Origin: Fischerella sp. PCC 9431
GTDB lineage: Bacteria > Cyanobacteriota > Cyanobacteriia > Cyanobacteriales > Nostocaceae
NCBI RefSeq assembly: GCF_000447295.1
Contig: NZ_KE650771.1
Coordinates: forward strand, 4,354,282-4,418,281
Length of the DNA stretch: 64,000 nucleotides
Direction: 5' to 3'
The notes beneath the pieces were generated by a model. It made no database searches and had not been told where the DNA came from. It saw only the letters and a program-made list of their open reading frames with translations. The translations under genes and the position numbers were made by a program. Positions 1 through 9,484 of this stretch are shown piece after piece. The stretch's first letter is position 1. The number at the start of each line of letters is the position of its first letter.

Positions 1-179
1 TGGATAGCTGGATAGCAAAAAAATATATATTATACAAACCCTGAAAGCAACTAGTTATGATTGCAACTTTTAACAGATGCAAATAAAGTTGTGAAATTAG
101 TTGTAAACAGGAGTTTGTCAGCATTATTCTTTTTGAGAATCCAGAGTCAAAATATAGACAAAATATACAACTTAAATCA

Positions 180-869
180 ATGGTGCAATATCGACCTTAT
201 ACTACGGTGGTTTTAGCCATGAGTGCAGATGGCAAAATAGCTGATGTTACGCGATCGCCTGCTCGTTTTGGCTCTAAGAGAGATAAAGCACATCTGGAAA
301 ACAGAATTGCTGCTGCTGATGCAGTTTTATTTGGTGCTGGTACTCTCCGCGCCTACGGTACGACACTAACCGTAACAAATCCACAATTGCTGCAAAATCG
401 GATACAAGGGGGCAAGCCCCTTCAACCAGTACATATTGTAACTACACAAGCAGCTAATCTAAATCCGGAAATTCGCTTTTTTCAACAACCAATTCCACGT
501 TGGTTACTCACCACAAGCGCAGGGGCGATTTTTTGGCAGAAACGACCTGAATTTGAGCAGATTATGGTATTTGAAACAGAAGAGGGAAAAATAGATGTTG
601 CAGCAGCTCTGGAGCATCTAGCAAAATTGGGAATAGCACAATTAGCAATACTTGGTGGTGGTGAACTAGTCGCCTCGCTACTGGAATTAGATTTAATCGA
701 TGAACTTTGGCTGACTATTTGTCCCTTGATTTTAGGCGGTGCTGCTGCACCGACACCAGTTGAAGGTAAAGGATTTCTACCACAACTAGCTCCTCGTTTA
801 CAACTTATAGAAGTTGATAGGGTAGACCAAGAAGTTTTTCTGCATTATCGAATTTTGAATAATTGGTAG
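180..869 (+). CDS. RibD C-terminal-domain reductase (stand-alone)
   Basis: Protein of 229 aa matching the reductase half of RibD (dihydrofolate-reductase fold). In riboflavin synthesis this domain uses NADPH to reduce the ribosyl group of the aminopyrimidine intermediate. Visible motifs: MSADGKIAD (residues 14-22), GAGTLRAYG (52-60), LGGGELVASLL (158-168) and the late CPLILGG (181-187). The N-terminal deaminase domain of full RibD is absent, so it is either a separate reductase or a relative with another pterin- or flavin-like substrate. Soluble, cytoplasmic. Its TAG stop coincides with the first bases of a dispersed palindrome. The fold is sure; the exact substrate is not. Confidence 0.85.
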   Translation: MVQYRPYTTVVLAMSADGKIADVTRSPARFGSKRDKAHLENRIAAADAVLFGAGTLRAYGTTLTVTNPQLLQNRIQGGKPLQPVHIVTTQAANLNPEIRFFQQPIPRWLLTTSAGAIFWQKRPEFEQIMVFETEEGKIDVAAALEHLAKLGIAQLAILGGGELVASLLELDLIDELWLTICPLILGGAAAPTPVEGKGFLPQLAPRLQLIEVDRVDQEVFLHYRILNNW

Positions 870-934
870 AGACGCAATTCATCGCGTCTGTACATAGTTA
901 TAGGTCGTACAGACGCGATTCATCGCGTCTGTAC
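866..934. repeat. GTAGAGACG palindrome plus second palindrome
   Basis: Two adjacent palindromes follow the RibD-like gene. The first starts GTAGAGACGC and closes with GCGTCT near 883-888; the gene's stop codon TAG (867-869) is part of it. The second is perfect: GTACAGACGCGAT at 907-919 pairs with ATCGCGTCTGTAC at 922-934. Related elements occur at 50636 and 63516. It may also act as a 3'-end hairpin. Confidence 0.8.
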
Positions 935-999
935 AATTAAGTTATTTCTCTGTTGTCTCCCTACACTCCACTTTCAAGGGTAGGTTTTTAATCTTAAGC

Positions 1000-1188
1000 C
1001 TTAATGTTGTAACCTTAAGGCTTAATGTTGTAGCTTTAAGGCTTAATGTTGTAACCTTAAGGCTTAATGTTGTAACCTTAAGGCTTAATGTTGTAGCTTT
1101 AAGGCTTAATGTTGTAGCTTTAAGGCTTAATGTTGTAACCTTAAGGCTTAATGTTATAACTTTAAGGCTTAATGTTGTAACTTTAATG
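1000..1188. repeat. Tandem array, nine 21-bp units
   Basis: Nine head-to-tail units of 21 bp begin at 1000, 1021, 1042, 1063, 1084, 1105, 1126, 1147 and 1168. Units start CTTAATGTTGTA and differ mainly as GTAACC or GTAGCT before TTAAGG. There are no spacers, so this is not a CRISPR. It lies in the 473-bp gap between the RibD-like and GNAT genes; the remainder of the gap shows no gene. Confidence 0.95.
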
Positions 1189-1342
1189 ACTAAAGTTTGT
1201 TGGTAAGTGCAAAGGGGCTTTACGCATCACGATTGTTGACCTCTCACTTGCGACACTAAGTACGTGCCTGCTTTTCAGGGGCTTTTACGCTCCCGCTAAG
1301 TCTTGGTAAAATGATTATTAACTTTTGTATCGGAAGCCCGCG

Positions 1343-2524
1343 ATGGTGGAACAATTAAAACCTCGCTACTCTGTTGCTTGGATTAACGAAATTGCCGAAA
1401 TTCCCCAATCCGCCTGGGATGCTTTAGCACTACCACTGACAACTCCGTTTTTAGAGTGGAATTGGCTAAATAATTTGGAAACTTCAGGTAGTGCTACAGC
1501 TAATACAGGTTGGCTACCCAATCACCTGACTTTGTGGCGAGATAGGACGCTGGTTGCTGTTGCACCACTTTACTTGAAAGGACATAGTTATGGTGAATTT
1601 GTGTTTGATCACCAATGGGCTGATTTAGCACAACGTATTGGTGTGGAATATTATCCCAAAATGTTGGGAATGACACCATTTACTCCTGCGGAAGGCTATC
1701 GATTTTTAATAGCGCCTGGGGAAGATGAAAATGAAATCACAGCAATGATGGTGCATGAAATTGATCTTTTTTGCTCAAAACACCATATTTCTGGTTGTCA
1801 TTTTCTGTATGTAGATCCCCAATGGCGTCCTATTTTGGAACGTTGTGGTTTTACTACTTGGTTGCACCACAGTTATATTTGGGAAAATCTTGGTTTTCAA
1901 ACTTTTGATGATTATTTGGCAGTATTTAATGCTAACCAACGTCGTAATATCAAGCGCGAACGCAAAGCAGTAGAAAAAGCTGGCTTGCGATTACAACCCT
2001 TGAGTGGGGAAGAAATTCCCAAGTCTTTGTTTGGATTAATGTACGAATTTTATGCAGATACTTGCGATAAGTTTGGCTGGTGGGGTAGCAAATATTTAAC
2101 AAAGCGATTTTTTGAGCAATTATACGAGAATTATCGCGATCGCGTTTTATTTTTCGCCGCCTATAACGAACAAAATCAGCATCAACCGATGGGGATGTCT
2201 TTTTGTTTATTCAAGAACGATAGAATGTATGGGCGCTACTGGGGTAGTTTTCAAGAAATAGATTGCTTACATTTTGATGCTTGTTATTATGCCCCGATTG
2301 CATGGGCGATCGCTAACGGTGTTCAAACCTTTGATCCCGGTGCAGGTGGACGCCACAAAAAACGTCGTGGTTTTCCTGCAAAGCCTAACCATAGTTTGCA
2401 TCGTTTTTATAATAATCGTTTGCGAAAAATTTTGTGTTCTTATATTGATGAAGTAAATGAACTCGAACAGCAAGAAATTGAGGCTATCAATGCAGAACTA
2501 CCATTTTCTCCAAAAAATAATTGA
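1343..2524 (+). CDS. GNAT/FemAB-like N-acyltransferase (COG3146 type)
   Basis: Protein of 393 aa resembling the family labelled peptidoglycan biosynthesis/recognition protein, a double-GNAT fold found in cyanobacteria and proteobacteria. Recognisable segments are NQRRNIKRERKAVEKAG in the middle, then GRYWGSF, and FDPGAGGRHKKRRGF near the C-terminus. The substrate is unknown. ATG at 1343 is preferred because GGAAG lies about 6 nt upstream; a TTG at 1325 would add six residues without better support. No signal peptide or membrane segment. Single gene with no evident operon partner. Confidence 0.8.
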   Translation: MVEQLKPRYSVAWINEIAEIPQSAWDALALPLTTPFLEWNWLNNLETSGSATANTGWLPNHLTLWRDRTLVAVAPLYLKGHSYGEFVFDHQWADLAQRIGVEYYPKMLGMTPFTPAEGYRFLIAPGEDENEITAMMVHEIDLFCSKHHISGCHFLYVDPQWRPILERCGFTTWLHHSYIWENLGFQTFDDYLAVFNANQRRNIKRERKAVEKAGLRLQPLSGEEIPKSLFGLMYEFYADTCDKFGWWGSKYLTKRFFEQLYENYRDRVLFFAAYNEQNQHQPMGMSFCLFKNDRMYGRYWGSFQEIDCLHFDACYYAPIAWAIANGVQTFDPGAGGRHKKRRGFPAKPNHSLHRFYNNRLRKILCSYIDEVNELEQQEIEAINAELPFSPKNN

Positions 2525-2625
2525 GATTTCAAAATAGTTTCTACAAGAATATTTCGAGGTAGATAAGAATTAAACTTGAGAAAGGATGAAAAATTCCTGA
2601 ATCAAGTTTACGTTTTACGGTAAGT

Positions 2626-3009
2626 ATGGGTTTAAAGTTGGAAGATATAGCACAAATAGATGATAAGCTTTCTCAGCGTCATATTGATCTTGACCCTGGT
2701 GGATATTTTATTATTTACTTAGAGCAAGAAACAGGGCTGATTTGTGCCAAGCATTTCACAAATATAATTGATGAGCATGGTTTAGCAATAGATCCAGAAA
2801 CAGGAAAAGTAATTCCCGCACGAGGAAAAGTTGCACGAACTCACACAACAGTATTTACAGGTAGGACAGCAAAAGAATTATCTGTAGAAATATTTGAAAA
2901 AACAAAGCCCTGTCCCGTGACTCAGCTAGACCACGCAGCTTATTTAGGTCGAGAATTTGTTCGTGCTGAGATTGCTTTGGTGACAGGGCAAGAGTATGTT
3001 CAAGATTAG
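2626..3009 (+). CDS. DUF4346-like cyanobacterial protein
   Basis: Small soluble protein of 127 aa. Segments DPGGYFIIYLEQETGLICAK (residues 23-42) and LDHAAYLGREFVRAEIALV near the C-terminus match what I recall of the DUF4346 family, common in cyanobacteria and related to a domain found in methanogen proteins. No biochemical function is known to me. No signal peptide or membrane helix. The stop codon lies inside the left arm of a perfect inverted repeat shared with the convergent psb32 gene. Confidence 0.75.
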   Translation: MGLKLEDIAQIDDKLSQRHIDLDPGGYFIIYLEQETGLICAKHFTNIIDEHGLAIDPETGKVIPARGKVARTHTTVFTGRTAKELSVEIFEKTKPCPVTQLDHAAYLGREFVRAEIALVTGQEYVQD

Positions 3010-3075
3010 TGGTTAGTTGTTAATAGTTAGTAGTTAGTAGATAGTAGTTAATCGGCATTAACAACTAACCACTAA
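3006..3075. terminator. 19-bp inverted repeat at convergent junction
   Basis: TTAGTGGTTAGTTGTTAAT at 3006-3024 is the exact reverse complement of 3057-3075, with a 32-base loop that itself contains TTAGTAG-type repeats. It sits between the converging DUF4346-like and psb32 genes and could serve as a bidirectional 3' hairpin. It lacks a clear T-run, so terminator function is inferred. Confidence 0.6.
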
Positions 3076-3085
3076 CCACTAGTTA

Positions 3086-3823
3086 TTAACCATTACCATC
3101 AGAAGAAGATGGTTGAACAGCTAGATAAATGTAGTAAGTCGCCATTGGGATGACAGTTGCAGCAATTAAAAGTCCCACAACCCAGGCGATCGCATTACCT
3201 TTTTCGCCTTCTTCTGTTTTCCCAAAAGTGCCTTCTACCTGTACTTTTTCGACTATTTGGGGTGGACCGGGATCTGGTTCACCAGAAAGTACAGTGATTA
3301 GGCGATCGCTAGCATCTACAAACGCTTGATTATATTTATCACCTTCTCGCAAAGGCGCCATCAGGGTTTCGTCGGCGACACTTTTGGCAATTTCGTCTGT
3401 CAATATAGATTTGACGCGATCGCCACTGATGATTGCAGCACCGTTGGTAACGGTATCAATCATTAATAAAGTTTGATTGGCTTGGGCTTCTGCTGTCGGA
3501 AACCATTTTTCAAACAAAGCTTTTGTAAAGCTTTCCGGGGTTTCACCATAATCTAAACGACGTACCGTAACAAATCTTACTTCCTTTCCGGTGTTCTTTG
3601 CCAAATCCTCTGAGGCACTACTAAGCTTGCCTTCATTAATACGACTGATGACTTCGGCTTGATCTACAACCCAAGTATCGGGTGTAAAGTCTGGCATTTC
3701 ATATACACCTGTGGCAAAGGCAGGTGTAGCAAAAAATGCAGAGACTAGAATCATAAGCACTGGCAGAATCAGCCATTGGATATATTTTTTCCAATTAAAT
3801 AATTGGCAGAAAAACTGTTTCAT
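3086..3823 (-). CDS. psb32: Photosystem II repair protein Psb32 (TPM domain)
   Basis: Protein of 245 aa. An N-terminal signal/membrane segment (roughly residues 15-37, ending near ATPAFA) is followed by a TPM domain beginning PDFTPDTWVVDQAEVIS and a C-terminal membrane helix (AWVVGLLIAATVIPMA). This matches cyanobacterial Psb32 (Synechocystis sll1390 type), a thylakoid protein that protects photosystem II and speeds its repair after photodamage. ATG at 3823 is chosen because the signal peptide begins there; a GTG at 3886 would add 21 unlikely residues. Confidence 0.85.
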   Translation of the reverse strand: MKQFFCQLFNWKKYIQWLILPVLMILVSAFFATPAFATGVYEMPDFTPDTWVVDQAEVISRINEGKLSSASEDLAKNTGKEVRFVTVRRLDYGETPESFTKALFEKWFPTAEAQANQTLLMIDTVTNGAAIISGDRVKSILTDEIAKSVADETLMAPLREGDKYNQAFVDASDRLITVLSGEPDPGPPQIVEKVQVEGTFGKTEEGEKGNAIAWVVGLLIAATVIPMATYYIYLAVQPSSSDGNG

Positions 3824-3942
3824 TGGATGAATGTATAAAGACGGGCTTTCACCAAAAATACTACATAAATACAGGACAAGTCTCACCTTTTGTCGCAGAC
3901 TCCTCCTATACTCTTACACGCCTATACTCATTTTTACCTAGA

Positions 3943-4413
3943 CTACTCGGCAATCACTGAAAGCGACGGTAACTTACGAATTTCCTCCCGTACACTCATC
4001 AGGATTTTTCCGAGATGATTTTCACCTGTTTGATCAGCACCGCAACCCCAAAAATAATCTTTGGGAGAATTTTCTACAAGTAGTTGATCGCCTGTCGTGA
4101 GCAGCACTTCTCTAATATCAGCATGGGTGAGAAACTTTTTAAGTACAGCTTCTCGCATGATGTTAGTCTTAACAATCTCCCAATCTAACCGCACCTTGCG
4201 GGTACAACAACGTCCTAATGCAGCAGCTTCTTCTGGCGTTTCAACTCTATGGATGACAGGTATAATTACTGCGTCTGGTGTTCCCACAAATTTTTGAGCT
4301 TGATAATAATGCTCTACTGTCCGCCAATAAATACCCTCTATTTTAATCTCGTGGGGAGAAAAGTTAGAAAAACAGCCATAAGGCTCGTAAGCTTTGTAAA
4401 AGTAAATAGTCAT
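3943..4413 (-). CDS. NADAR family N-glycosidase-like protein
   Basis: Protein of 156 aa with the NADAR (YbiA/RibX-like) hallmarks: FYKAYEPYGCFSNFSPH at the N-terminus, WRTVEHYYQAQKF (31-43) and DYFWGCGADQTGENHLGK near the C-terminus. Known members hydrolyse the N-glycosidic bond of early riboflavin intermediates or remove ADP-ribose-related modifications. Full length for a single-domain member; soluble. It faces a divergent Uma2 gene across a 158-bp gap. The fold assignment is strong, the physiological substrate unknown. Confidence 0.88.
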   Translation of the reverse strand: MTIYFYKAYEPYGCFSNFSPHEIKIEGIYWRTVEHYYQAQKFVGTPDAVIIPVIHRVETPEEAAALGRCCTRKVRLDWEIVKTNIMREAVLKKFLTHADIREVLLTTGDQLLVENSPKDYFWGCGADQTGENHLGKILMSVREEIRKLPSLSVIAE

Positions 4414-4571
4414 TTTAAAGTTGCTCTTTTAATACTTCAACTTCTATAATGCCTGGAGTTGTTGGCAGGCAAAAGATAGCGTCTTCAAAAAAGTTGATTT
4501 CTTGACTGTTTGAGGCAAAGTAGTAACCTGGGAATCGCTATAATTTTTATGAGCTTTGGGAAAAAACAGCC

Positions 4572-5249
4572 ATGTTAGAGTATAATTTGCCGAGTTATTT
4601 GCCCTCTGCCGAAGAACTACCAGATTCTGACGAAACCCCTGTGGATAACGAACTGCAAGAATTAATACCAGGCTTGCTCAAAGCTATCTTATTATTACTC
4701 TGGGCAGAACGCATGGACTGGTTTTTTGGGGTAGATATGGGGATTTATTATCACCCTGATAAACCTCCAATTGTGCCAGATGGGTTTTTAAGTTTGGGCG
4801 TAGAGCGATTTTATGATGAAGAATTACGTCCAAGTTACGTGCTTTGGGATGAAAATGTAGTCCCGATTTTGGCGCTAGAAGTAGTTTCTCAAAATTATCG
4901 CAAGGAATACACTACTAAATTGGATGATTATGCAGTGTTGGGTGTGCCTTACTACGTAATTTATTCTTCTCGCCGTCGCCGCAAACCACGTTTAGAAGTA
5001 CATAAGTTAGTCAATGGCAAATATGAATTGCAAGCAGAAAATCCTGTTTGGCTACCAGAAATTGGCTTAGGAATTGGTTGCGAACGTGGAACCTATAGCG
5101 GGGTAACGCGAGAATGGTTGTATTGGTATGACGAATCAGGTAAGCGATATCCTACGCCAGAAGAACAAATTAAACAAGCAAACAAGCGTGCTGAAAAGTT
5201 GGCGGAGAAATTACGCGAGTTAGGGATAAATCCGGATACTGTTGATTAG
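4572..5249 (+). CDS. Uma2 family (DUF820) endonuclease-like protein
   Basis: Protein of 225 aa of the Uma2/DUF820 family, very expanded in cyanobacteria, with a PD-(D/E)xK nuclease-like fold. Supporting segments: DMGIYYHPDKPPIVPDGFLS (acidic residues of the core), ILALEVVSQNYRKEYTTKLD and YAVLGVPYYVIY. The last 30 residues (EEQIKQANKRAEKLAEKLRE) form a short coiled coil typical of this subgroup. Biological role unknown; often linked to mobile or accessory DNA. Confidence 0.85.
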   Translation: MLEYNLPSYLPSAEELPDSDETPVDNELQELIPGLLKAILLLLWAERMDWFFGVDMGIYYHPDKPPIVPDGFLSLGVERFYDEELRPSYVLWDENVVPILALEVVSQNYRKEYTTKLDDYAVLGVPYYVIYSSRRRRKPRLEVHKLVNGKYELQAENPVWLPEIGLGIGCERGTYSGVTREWLYWYDESGKRYPTPEEQIKQANKRAEKLAEKLRELGINPDTVD

Positions 5250-5282
5250 CAGTGATATGGGGATATGATGTCTGAAATCGAA

Positions 5283-5307
5283 AAGCACCTCAAGGCTTGA
5301 GGTGCTT
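5283..5307. terminator. Bidirectional Rho-independent-type hairpin
   Basis: AAGCACCTCAA at 5283-5293 pairs with TTGAGGTGCTT at 5297-5307 around a 3-base loop. It is followed by ATTTTTT on the plus strand and TTTTCGATTT on the minus strand. It lies between the converging Uma2 and purF genes and fits a terminator for both. Confidence 0.85.
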
Positions 5308-5338
5308 CAAACATTTTTTACCTAATTTACCTAATTTA

Positions 5339-6838
5339 TTAAATCACCACTTTCTCTAACATTAACTTAGAAGCTTTGAGTGATTCTGGTATGCCGACGG
5401 GGTAATCTCCTGTGAAGCAGGCAGAACAAAAACTTTGTGGGTCTTCTCCCGTTGCTGTTAGCATTCCCTCCCAACTCAGATAGGCGAGGCTATCTACTTC
5501 TAGTTGTTTGGTAATTTCTGCTACTGATTTTGTGGCTGCAATTAAGTGATCTTGACTATCGGTATCAATACCGTAGAAGCAAGGGTGAGTCACTGGCGGT
5601 GAAGAAATTCGCATATGTACTTCTGTAGCCCCAGCTTCACGCAAAGTTTTGACTAGTTTGCGGCTAGTAGTTCCCCGGACAATTGAGTCATCGACAATTA
5701 TGACTCGTTTACCATTGAGTACATCTTTGAGGGGGTTTAATTTCATGCGGATGCCCGACTCGCGCATAGCTTGAGTAGGCTGAATAAATGTGCGTCCGAC
5801 GTAGCGATTTTTAATTAGTCCTTCGGCGTAAGCAATACCGGAGGCTTGAGAAAAACCTATGGCAGCAGGAATCCCAGAGTCAGGAACACCGATGACAATA
5901 TCTGCGTCAACAAGTGATTCTGTTGCTAATTGTCGCCCTAATCGCATCCGGTAAGTGTACAAGCTTTCGTTGTGTACGACACTATCGGGACGAGCAAAGT
6001 AAATCATTTCAAAGATACACAGCTTGCGTTGCTGCTGCGGACTCCAGTGGTAGGAAGCCAAACCTTCTTCTGTAATCCAGACTAATTCGCCTGGTTCCAC
6101 ATCCCGTAAATATTCAGCACCAATGATATCTAAACCGCAAGTTTCAGAAGCAAGCACATAACGCACTGGATCGCTTCTCAAAGTACCAATTACTAAAGGG
6201 CGAATACCATTTGGATCACGTACACCCATTAAACCAGCAGGTGTACCAATTACGAGACTAAAGGCTCCACTCAGGCGACTAAAAGCTTTAATGCTGCCCT
6301 CTAGCCATTTTTGACCTGCATCTATTTCTTGAGCGATCGCAAAGGCTATCATTTCGGAATCAGTTGTAGTCATCAAGTTACAGTTATTCTGGAGTAGCTG
6401 CTCACGTAACTGAATTGTGTTGACTAAATTACCATTGTGTGCGAGCGCAAGTTTTCCTAAACGAGTATCAACCACAGCAGGCTGGGCATTTACTTTTCGG
6501 CTCGAACCTGTGGTGGAATAACGAGTATGACCGACGCCCATCTGGCCAGGCAAGTTGCTTAAAATTCCTTCGTTAAAGACTTGGGACACTAAACCCATGT
6601 CTTTGTGCAGATGTACTTGTTCACCATCAAAAGTAGCAATGCCCGCAGATTCTTGTCCCCGGTGTTGAAGAGCATATAATCCGAAATAGGTGAGTTTGGC
6701 TACATCTTCTTCTGGTGCATAGATGCCGAAAACACCGCAAGCTTCTTCTGGCTTATCTGGTCGAGTGTCCTGATGAATCATTTGATTATTAATTGGTAGA
6801 GGCTGGTCATCCACAGTGATGGGATGGGTGGGAATCAT
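5339..6838 (-). CDS. purF: Amidophosphoribosyltransferase
   Basis: Protein of 499 aa catalysing the first step of purine synthesis, conversion of PRPP plus glutamine to phosphoribosylamine. A 33-residue propeptide precedes the catalytic Cys34 (EEACGVFGIY), so maturation by cleavage before Cys34 is expected. The glutaminase domain contains GHTRYSTTG; the PRPP site is VIIVDDSIVRGTTSRK. Cysteines in CIFEMIYFARPDS, PCFYGID and FCSACFTGDYP are consistent with the Fe-S cluster of Bacillus-type PurF. It lies 183 bp downstream of purL on the same strand. Confidence 0.97.
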   Translation of the reverse strand: MIPTHPITVDDQPLPINNQMIHQDTRPDKPEEACGVFGIYAPEEDVAKLTYFGLYALQHRGQESAGIATFDGEQVHLHKDMGLVSQVFNEGILSNLPGQMGVGHTRYSTTGSSRKVNAQPAVVDTRLGKLALAHNGNLVNTIQLREQLLQNNCNLMTTTDSEMIAFAIAQEIDAGQKWLEGSIKAFSRLSGAFSLVIGTPAGLMGVRDPNGIRPLVIGTLRSDPVRYVLASETCGLDIIGAEYLRDVEPGELVWITEEGLASYHWSPQQQRKLCIFEMIYFARPDSVVHNESLYTYRMRLGRQLATESLVDADIVIGVPDSGIPAAIGFSQASGIAYAEGLIKNRYVGRTFIQPTQAMRESGIRMKLNPLKDVLNGKRVIIVDDSIVRGTTSRKLVKTLREAGATEVHMRISSPPVTHPCFYGIDTDSQDHLIAATKSVAEITKQLEVDSLAYLSWEGMLTATGEDPQSFCSACFTGDYPVGIPESLKASKLMLEKVVI

Positions 6839-7021
6839 GCTAGCTTTGCTCCTGATGAGGATGTCAAGTCATTAGGATTATGTAAATGGATGGATGCAAA
6901 AATATTAATAAATGGTTAACCATCCATTAAAACAGTAGCGTAATTATTATTTTCGCGAAAGCTAATTAAGCGCGAAATGTAAAGTGTCTAAAGTATGAAA
7001 TTCGATTCATCTTTAGATTAT

Positions 7022-9469
7022 TTAACGTTCTTGGGTATTGGTATAAATCGCTAGACGTTTTTTGATCGCCTTTAAGTAGCGATCGCTCATCTCCTCAATC
7101 CTAGCGTTGATTAAAGCTTGACCATCAGAGGTTAAAACCCGCAAACCGATTTCGGAATTCCCAACTTTACCTAGTTTTTGCCAATTTTGAGCCAAGTTTT
7201 GCTGTAAATAAGATTCCCAAATTTCTTGTTGTTCTGGTGCTACAGAAACTACAATCCGTCCACCACCTTCACCAAACAATATTTCGTCTAGACGCGGTGA
7301 ATCTTTCGCAGCCAACTTTAAGCTAATTTCTGCACCTAGTTTACCTGTAGTACAACTCTCAGCTAGAGCAATTATCAAACCACCCTCAGCACAATCATGA
7401 GCTGAACGTATCCAACCTTGGCGAATTCCCTCACGACAAGCTTTTTGTACCAGTCGTTCCCAGTCAAAATCTACTCGTGGCGGTTTACCAGCAACAGTAC
7501 CATGAATACTCGCTAAGTATTCTGACCCACCTAAAGTTAAATGAGAAGACAATCCACCCAACAAATAAATGACATCGCCTACTGTTTGCCAAGCTTGACC
7601 ACAAATTTTACTGAGATCAGGAATCAACCCCACCATACCCACAACCGGGGTTGGATAAATAGGCTGGGGATTACCTTGAGAATCAAGAGTTTCATTGTAC
7701 AACGAAACATTACCCCCAGTTACCGGGGTTGCTAATTCCCGACAACCTTCAGCCAACCCACGACAAGCTTCTGCTAATTGCCAATAACCAATGGGTTTTT
7801 CCGGACTACCAAAGTTGAGGTTATCTGTTACCGCCAGAGGTTCCGCACCCACACAGCTAAGATTGCGTGCTGCTTCTGCGACTACTGCTTTCGCACCTTC
7901 GTAAGGATCAAGATAAACGTAGCGGGGATTACAATCTACTGTCGCCGCAACAGCGCGTTGGGAAGAAGACGCGGTTTCAGAAAACGCGGAGACAACCAGA
8001 GGCGGTGACGCGGAGAGTATTTCATCTGTATTCCCCCCGTCGCCGCGTCCCCGCGTCCCCGTGTCCTCTTTCTCTAGTGGACGCAAACGCATCACCGCAG
8101 CATCAGCACCACCAGGTAACATTACTGTGTTGTTCTGTACTTGATGATCATACTGGCGATAAACCCAGTTTTTAGAAGCAATTGTGGGAGTATCGAGCAA
8201 AAGCAATAAAATATCATTCCAAGTGTGTAGTTTCCCTTTAATTTCTATGCCAGAATTTGTACATGCAGGTAAACTATCTGGTGTCCATTTCCAGGCTTGA
8301 CGCACATATTCCGGTGGTTCTGCGAGTAATTCTCTCTCATACAAAGGTGTATTTTCAGCTAAAGCTGTTGCAGGAATTTCGGCTGCGATTTTACCTTCAA
8401 ATAGAATCCGCACAACAGGTTCAGCAATGACTGTACCAGCAACAACCGCATGAAGTCCCCAACGATGGAAAATATCGATTAACTCTTGTTCCCGTCCTTT
8501 TTGGGCAACAAAGAGCATTCTTTCTTGAGATTCAGAAAGCAGATATTCATAGGGAACCATCCCAATTTCGCGCACGGGTACTTTGTCTAAATCAAATTCA
8601 ATACCCACACCGCCTTTGGCGGCCATTTCTGAGGTGGAACAGGTGATACCAGCAGCACCCATATCTTGGGCTGCAACAACTACACCTGTTTTAAAAGCTT
8701 CCAGACAAGCTTCGATTAACGACTTTTCCAAAAAAGGATCACCGACTTGCACCGCCGGGCGATCGTCCATTGATGCATCACTAAGTTCAGCACTAGCAAA
8801 ACTAGCACCGCCCATACCATCGCGTCCAGTGGTAGAACCGACATATAATACGGGATTGCCAATGCCAGATGCTCCAGATTTGACAATTTCGGATGTTTCC
8901 ATCAATCCCAAAGCCATGACGTTGACTAAGGGATTGCCAGAGTAAGCAGAATCAAAGTAAACTTCGCCGCCAACGGTGGGTACTCCCACACTATTACCGT
9001 AGTGAGCTATTCCTGCAATGACGCCGTTAAAAAGCCTTTGTGTTTTGGGATCTTCAAGAGAACCAAAGCGGAGGGAATTTAAAATGGCTATGGGACGCGC
9101 GCCCATTGTAAATATATCACGCAGAATGCCTCCAACACCAGTAGCGGCTCCTTGGAAGGGTTCAACTGCACTGGGGTGGTTGTGAGATTCTATTTTAAAA
9201 GCCAGTCGTAGTCCATCGCCTAAGTCTACAACTCCAGCATTTTCACCAGGACCTACTAGAATGCGATCGCCTGTGGTCGGAAACTGTTTCAGTAAAGGGC
9301 GAGAATTTTTATAACAGCAATGCTCCGACCACATGACCCCAAACATACCTAGTTCAGCTTTGTTGGGATGACGCCCTAGTCGTCGGACTATTTCTTGGTA
9401 TTCTTCGAGTTTAAGACCTTCAGATGCAATTTCTTTAGGAGAAAAGGGAGGTTCGCAAGCGGTGGTCAT
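7022..9469 (-). CDS. purL: Phosphoribosylformylglycinamidine synthase subunit PurL
   Basis: Protein of 815 aa, small-type PurL, which makes FGAM from FGAR with PurS and PurQ in purine synthesis. Landmarks: [32 protein letters not shown], the second-half motif [14 protein letters not shown], and ILFEGGGG-type [11 protein letters not shown] near the C-terminus. ATG at 9469 is preferred over TTG at 9484. Unusual feature: a linker of about 40 residues ([20 protein letters not shown] and onward) rich in G/S/T, encoded by GC-rich repeat DNA and placed just before [13 protein letters not shown] do not recall such a segment in other PurL proteins. The reading frame is otherwise intact. Confidence 0.95.
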   Translation of the reverse strand: MTTACEPPFSPKEIASEGLKLEEYQEIVRRLGRHPNKAELGMFGVMWSEHCCYKNSRPLLKQFPTTGDRILVGPGENAGVVDLGDGLRLAFKIESHNHPSAVEPFQGAATGVGGILRDIFTMGARPIAILNSLRFGSLEDPKTQRLFNGVIAGIAHYGNSVGVPTVGGEVYFDSAYSGNPLVNVMALGLMETSEIVKSGASGIGNPVLYVGSTTGRDGMGGASFASAELSDASMDDRPAVQVGDPFLEKSLIEACLEAFKTGVVVAAQDMGAAGITCSTSEMAAKGGVGIEFDLDKVPVREIGMVPYEYLLSESQERMLFVAQKGREQELIDIFHRWGLHAVVAGTVIAEPVVRILFEGKIAAEIPATALAENTPLYERELLAEPPEYVRQAWKWTPDSLPACTNSGIEIKGKLHTWNDILLLLLDTPTIASKNWVYRQYDHQVQNNTVMLPGGADAAVMRLRPLEKEDTGTRGRGDGGNTDEILSASPPLVVSAFSETASSSQRAVAATVDCNPRYVYLDPYEGAKAVVAEAARNLSCVGAEPLAVTDNLNFGSPEKPIGYWQLAEACRGLAEGCRELATPVTGGNVSLYNETLDSQGNPQPIYPTPVVGMVGLIPDLSKICGQAWQTVGDVIYLLGGLSSHLTLGGSEYLASIHGTVAGKPPRVDFDWERLVQKACREGIRQGWIRSAHDCAEGGLIIALAESCTTGKLGAEISLKLAAKDSPRLDEILFGEGGGRIVVSVAPEQQEIWESYLQQNLAQNWQKLGKVGNSEIGLRVLTSDGQALINARIEEMSDRYLKAIKKRLAIYTNTQER
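7954..8074. repeat. GC-rich dispersed repeat inside purL
   Basis: Tandem blocks of CGCGTCCC type (8043-8062) and complementary GACGCGGAG-type blocks (7966-8015) stand out from the surrounding coding sequence. The blocks on the two sides are partly complementary, like a fold-back repeat. The segment is open in the purL frame and adds about 40 codons. Boundaries are approximate. Confidence 0.7.
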
Positions 9470-9484
9470 GGAAGTATGCACCAA

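Noticed and set aside
1-179. Possible end of a gene at the left edge
   Set aside because: All frames have stops and the sequence is AT-rich; looks like an upstream region of the RibD-like gene.
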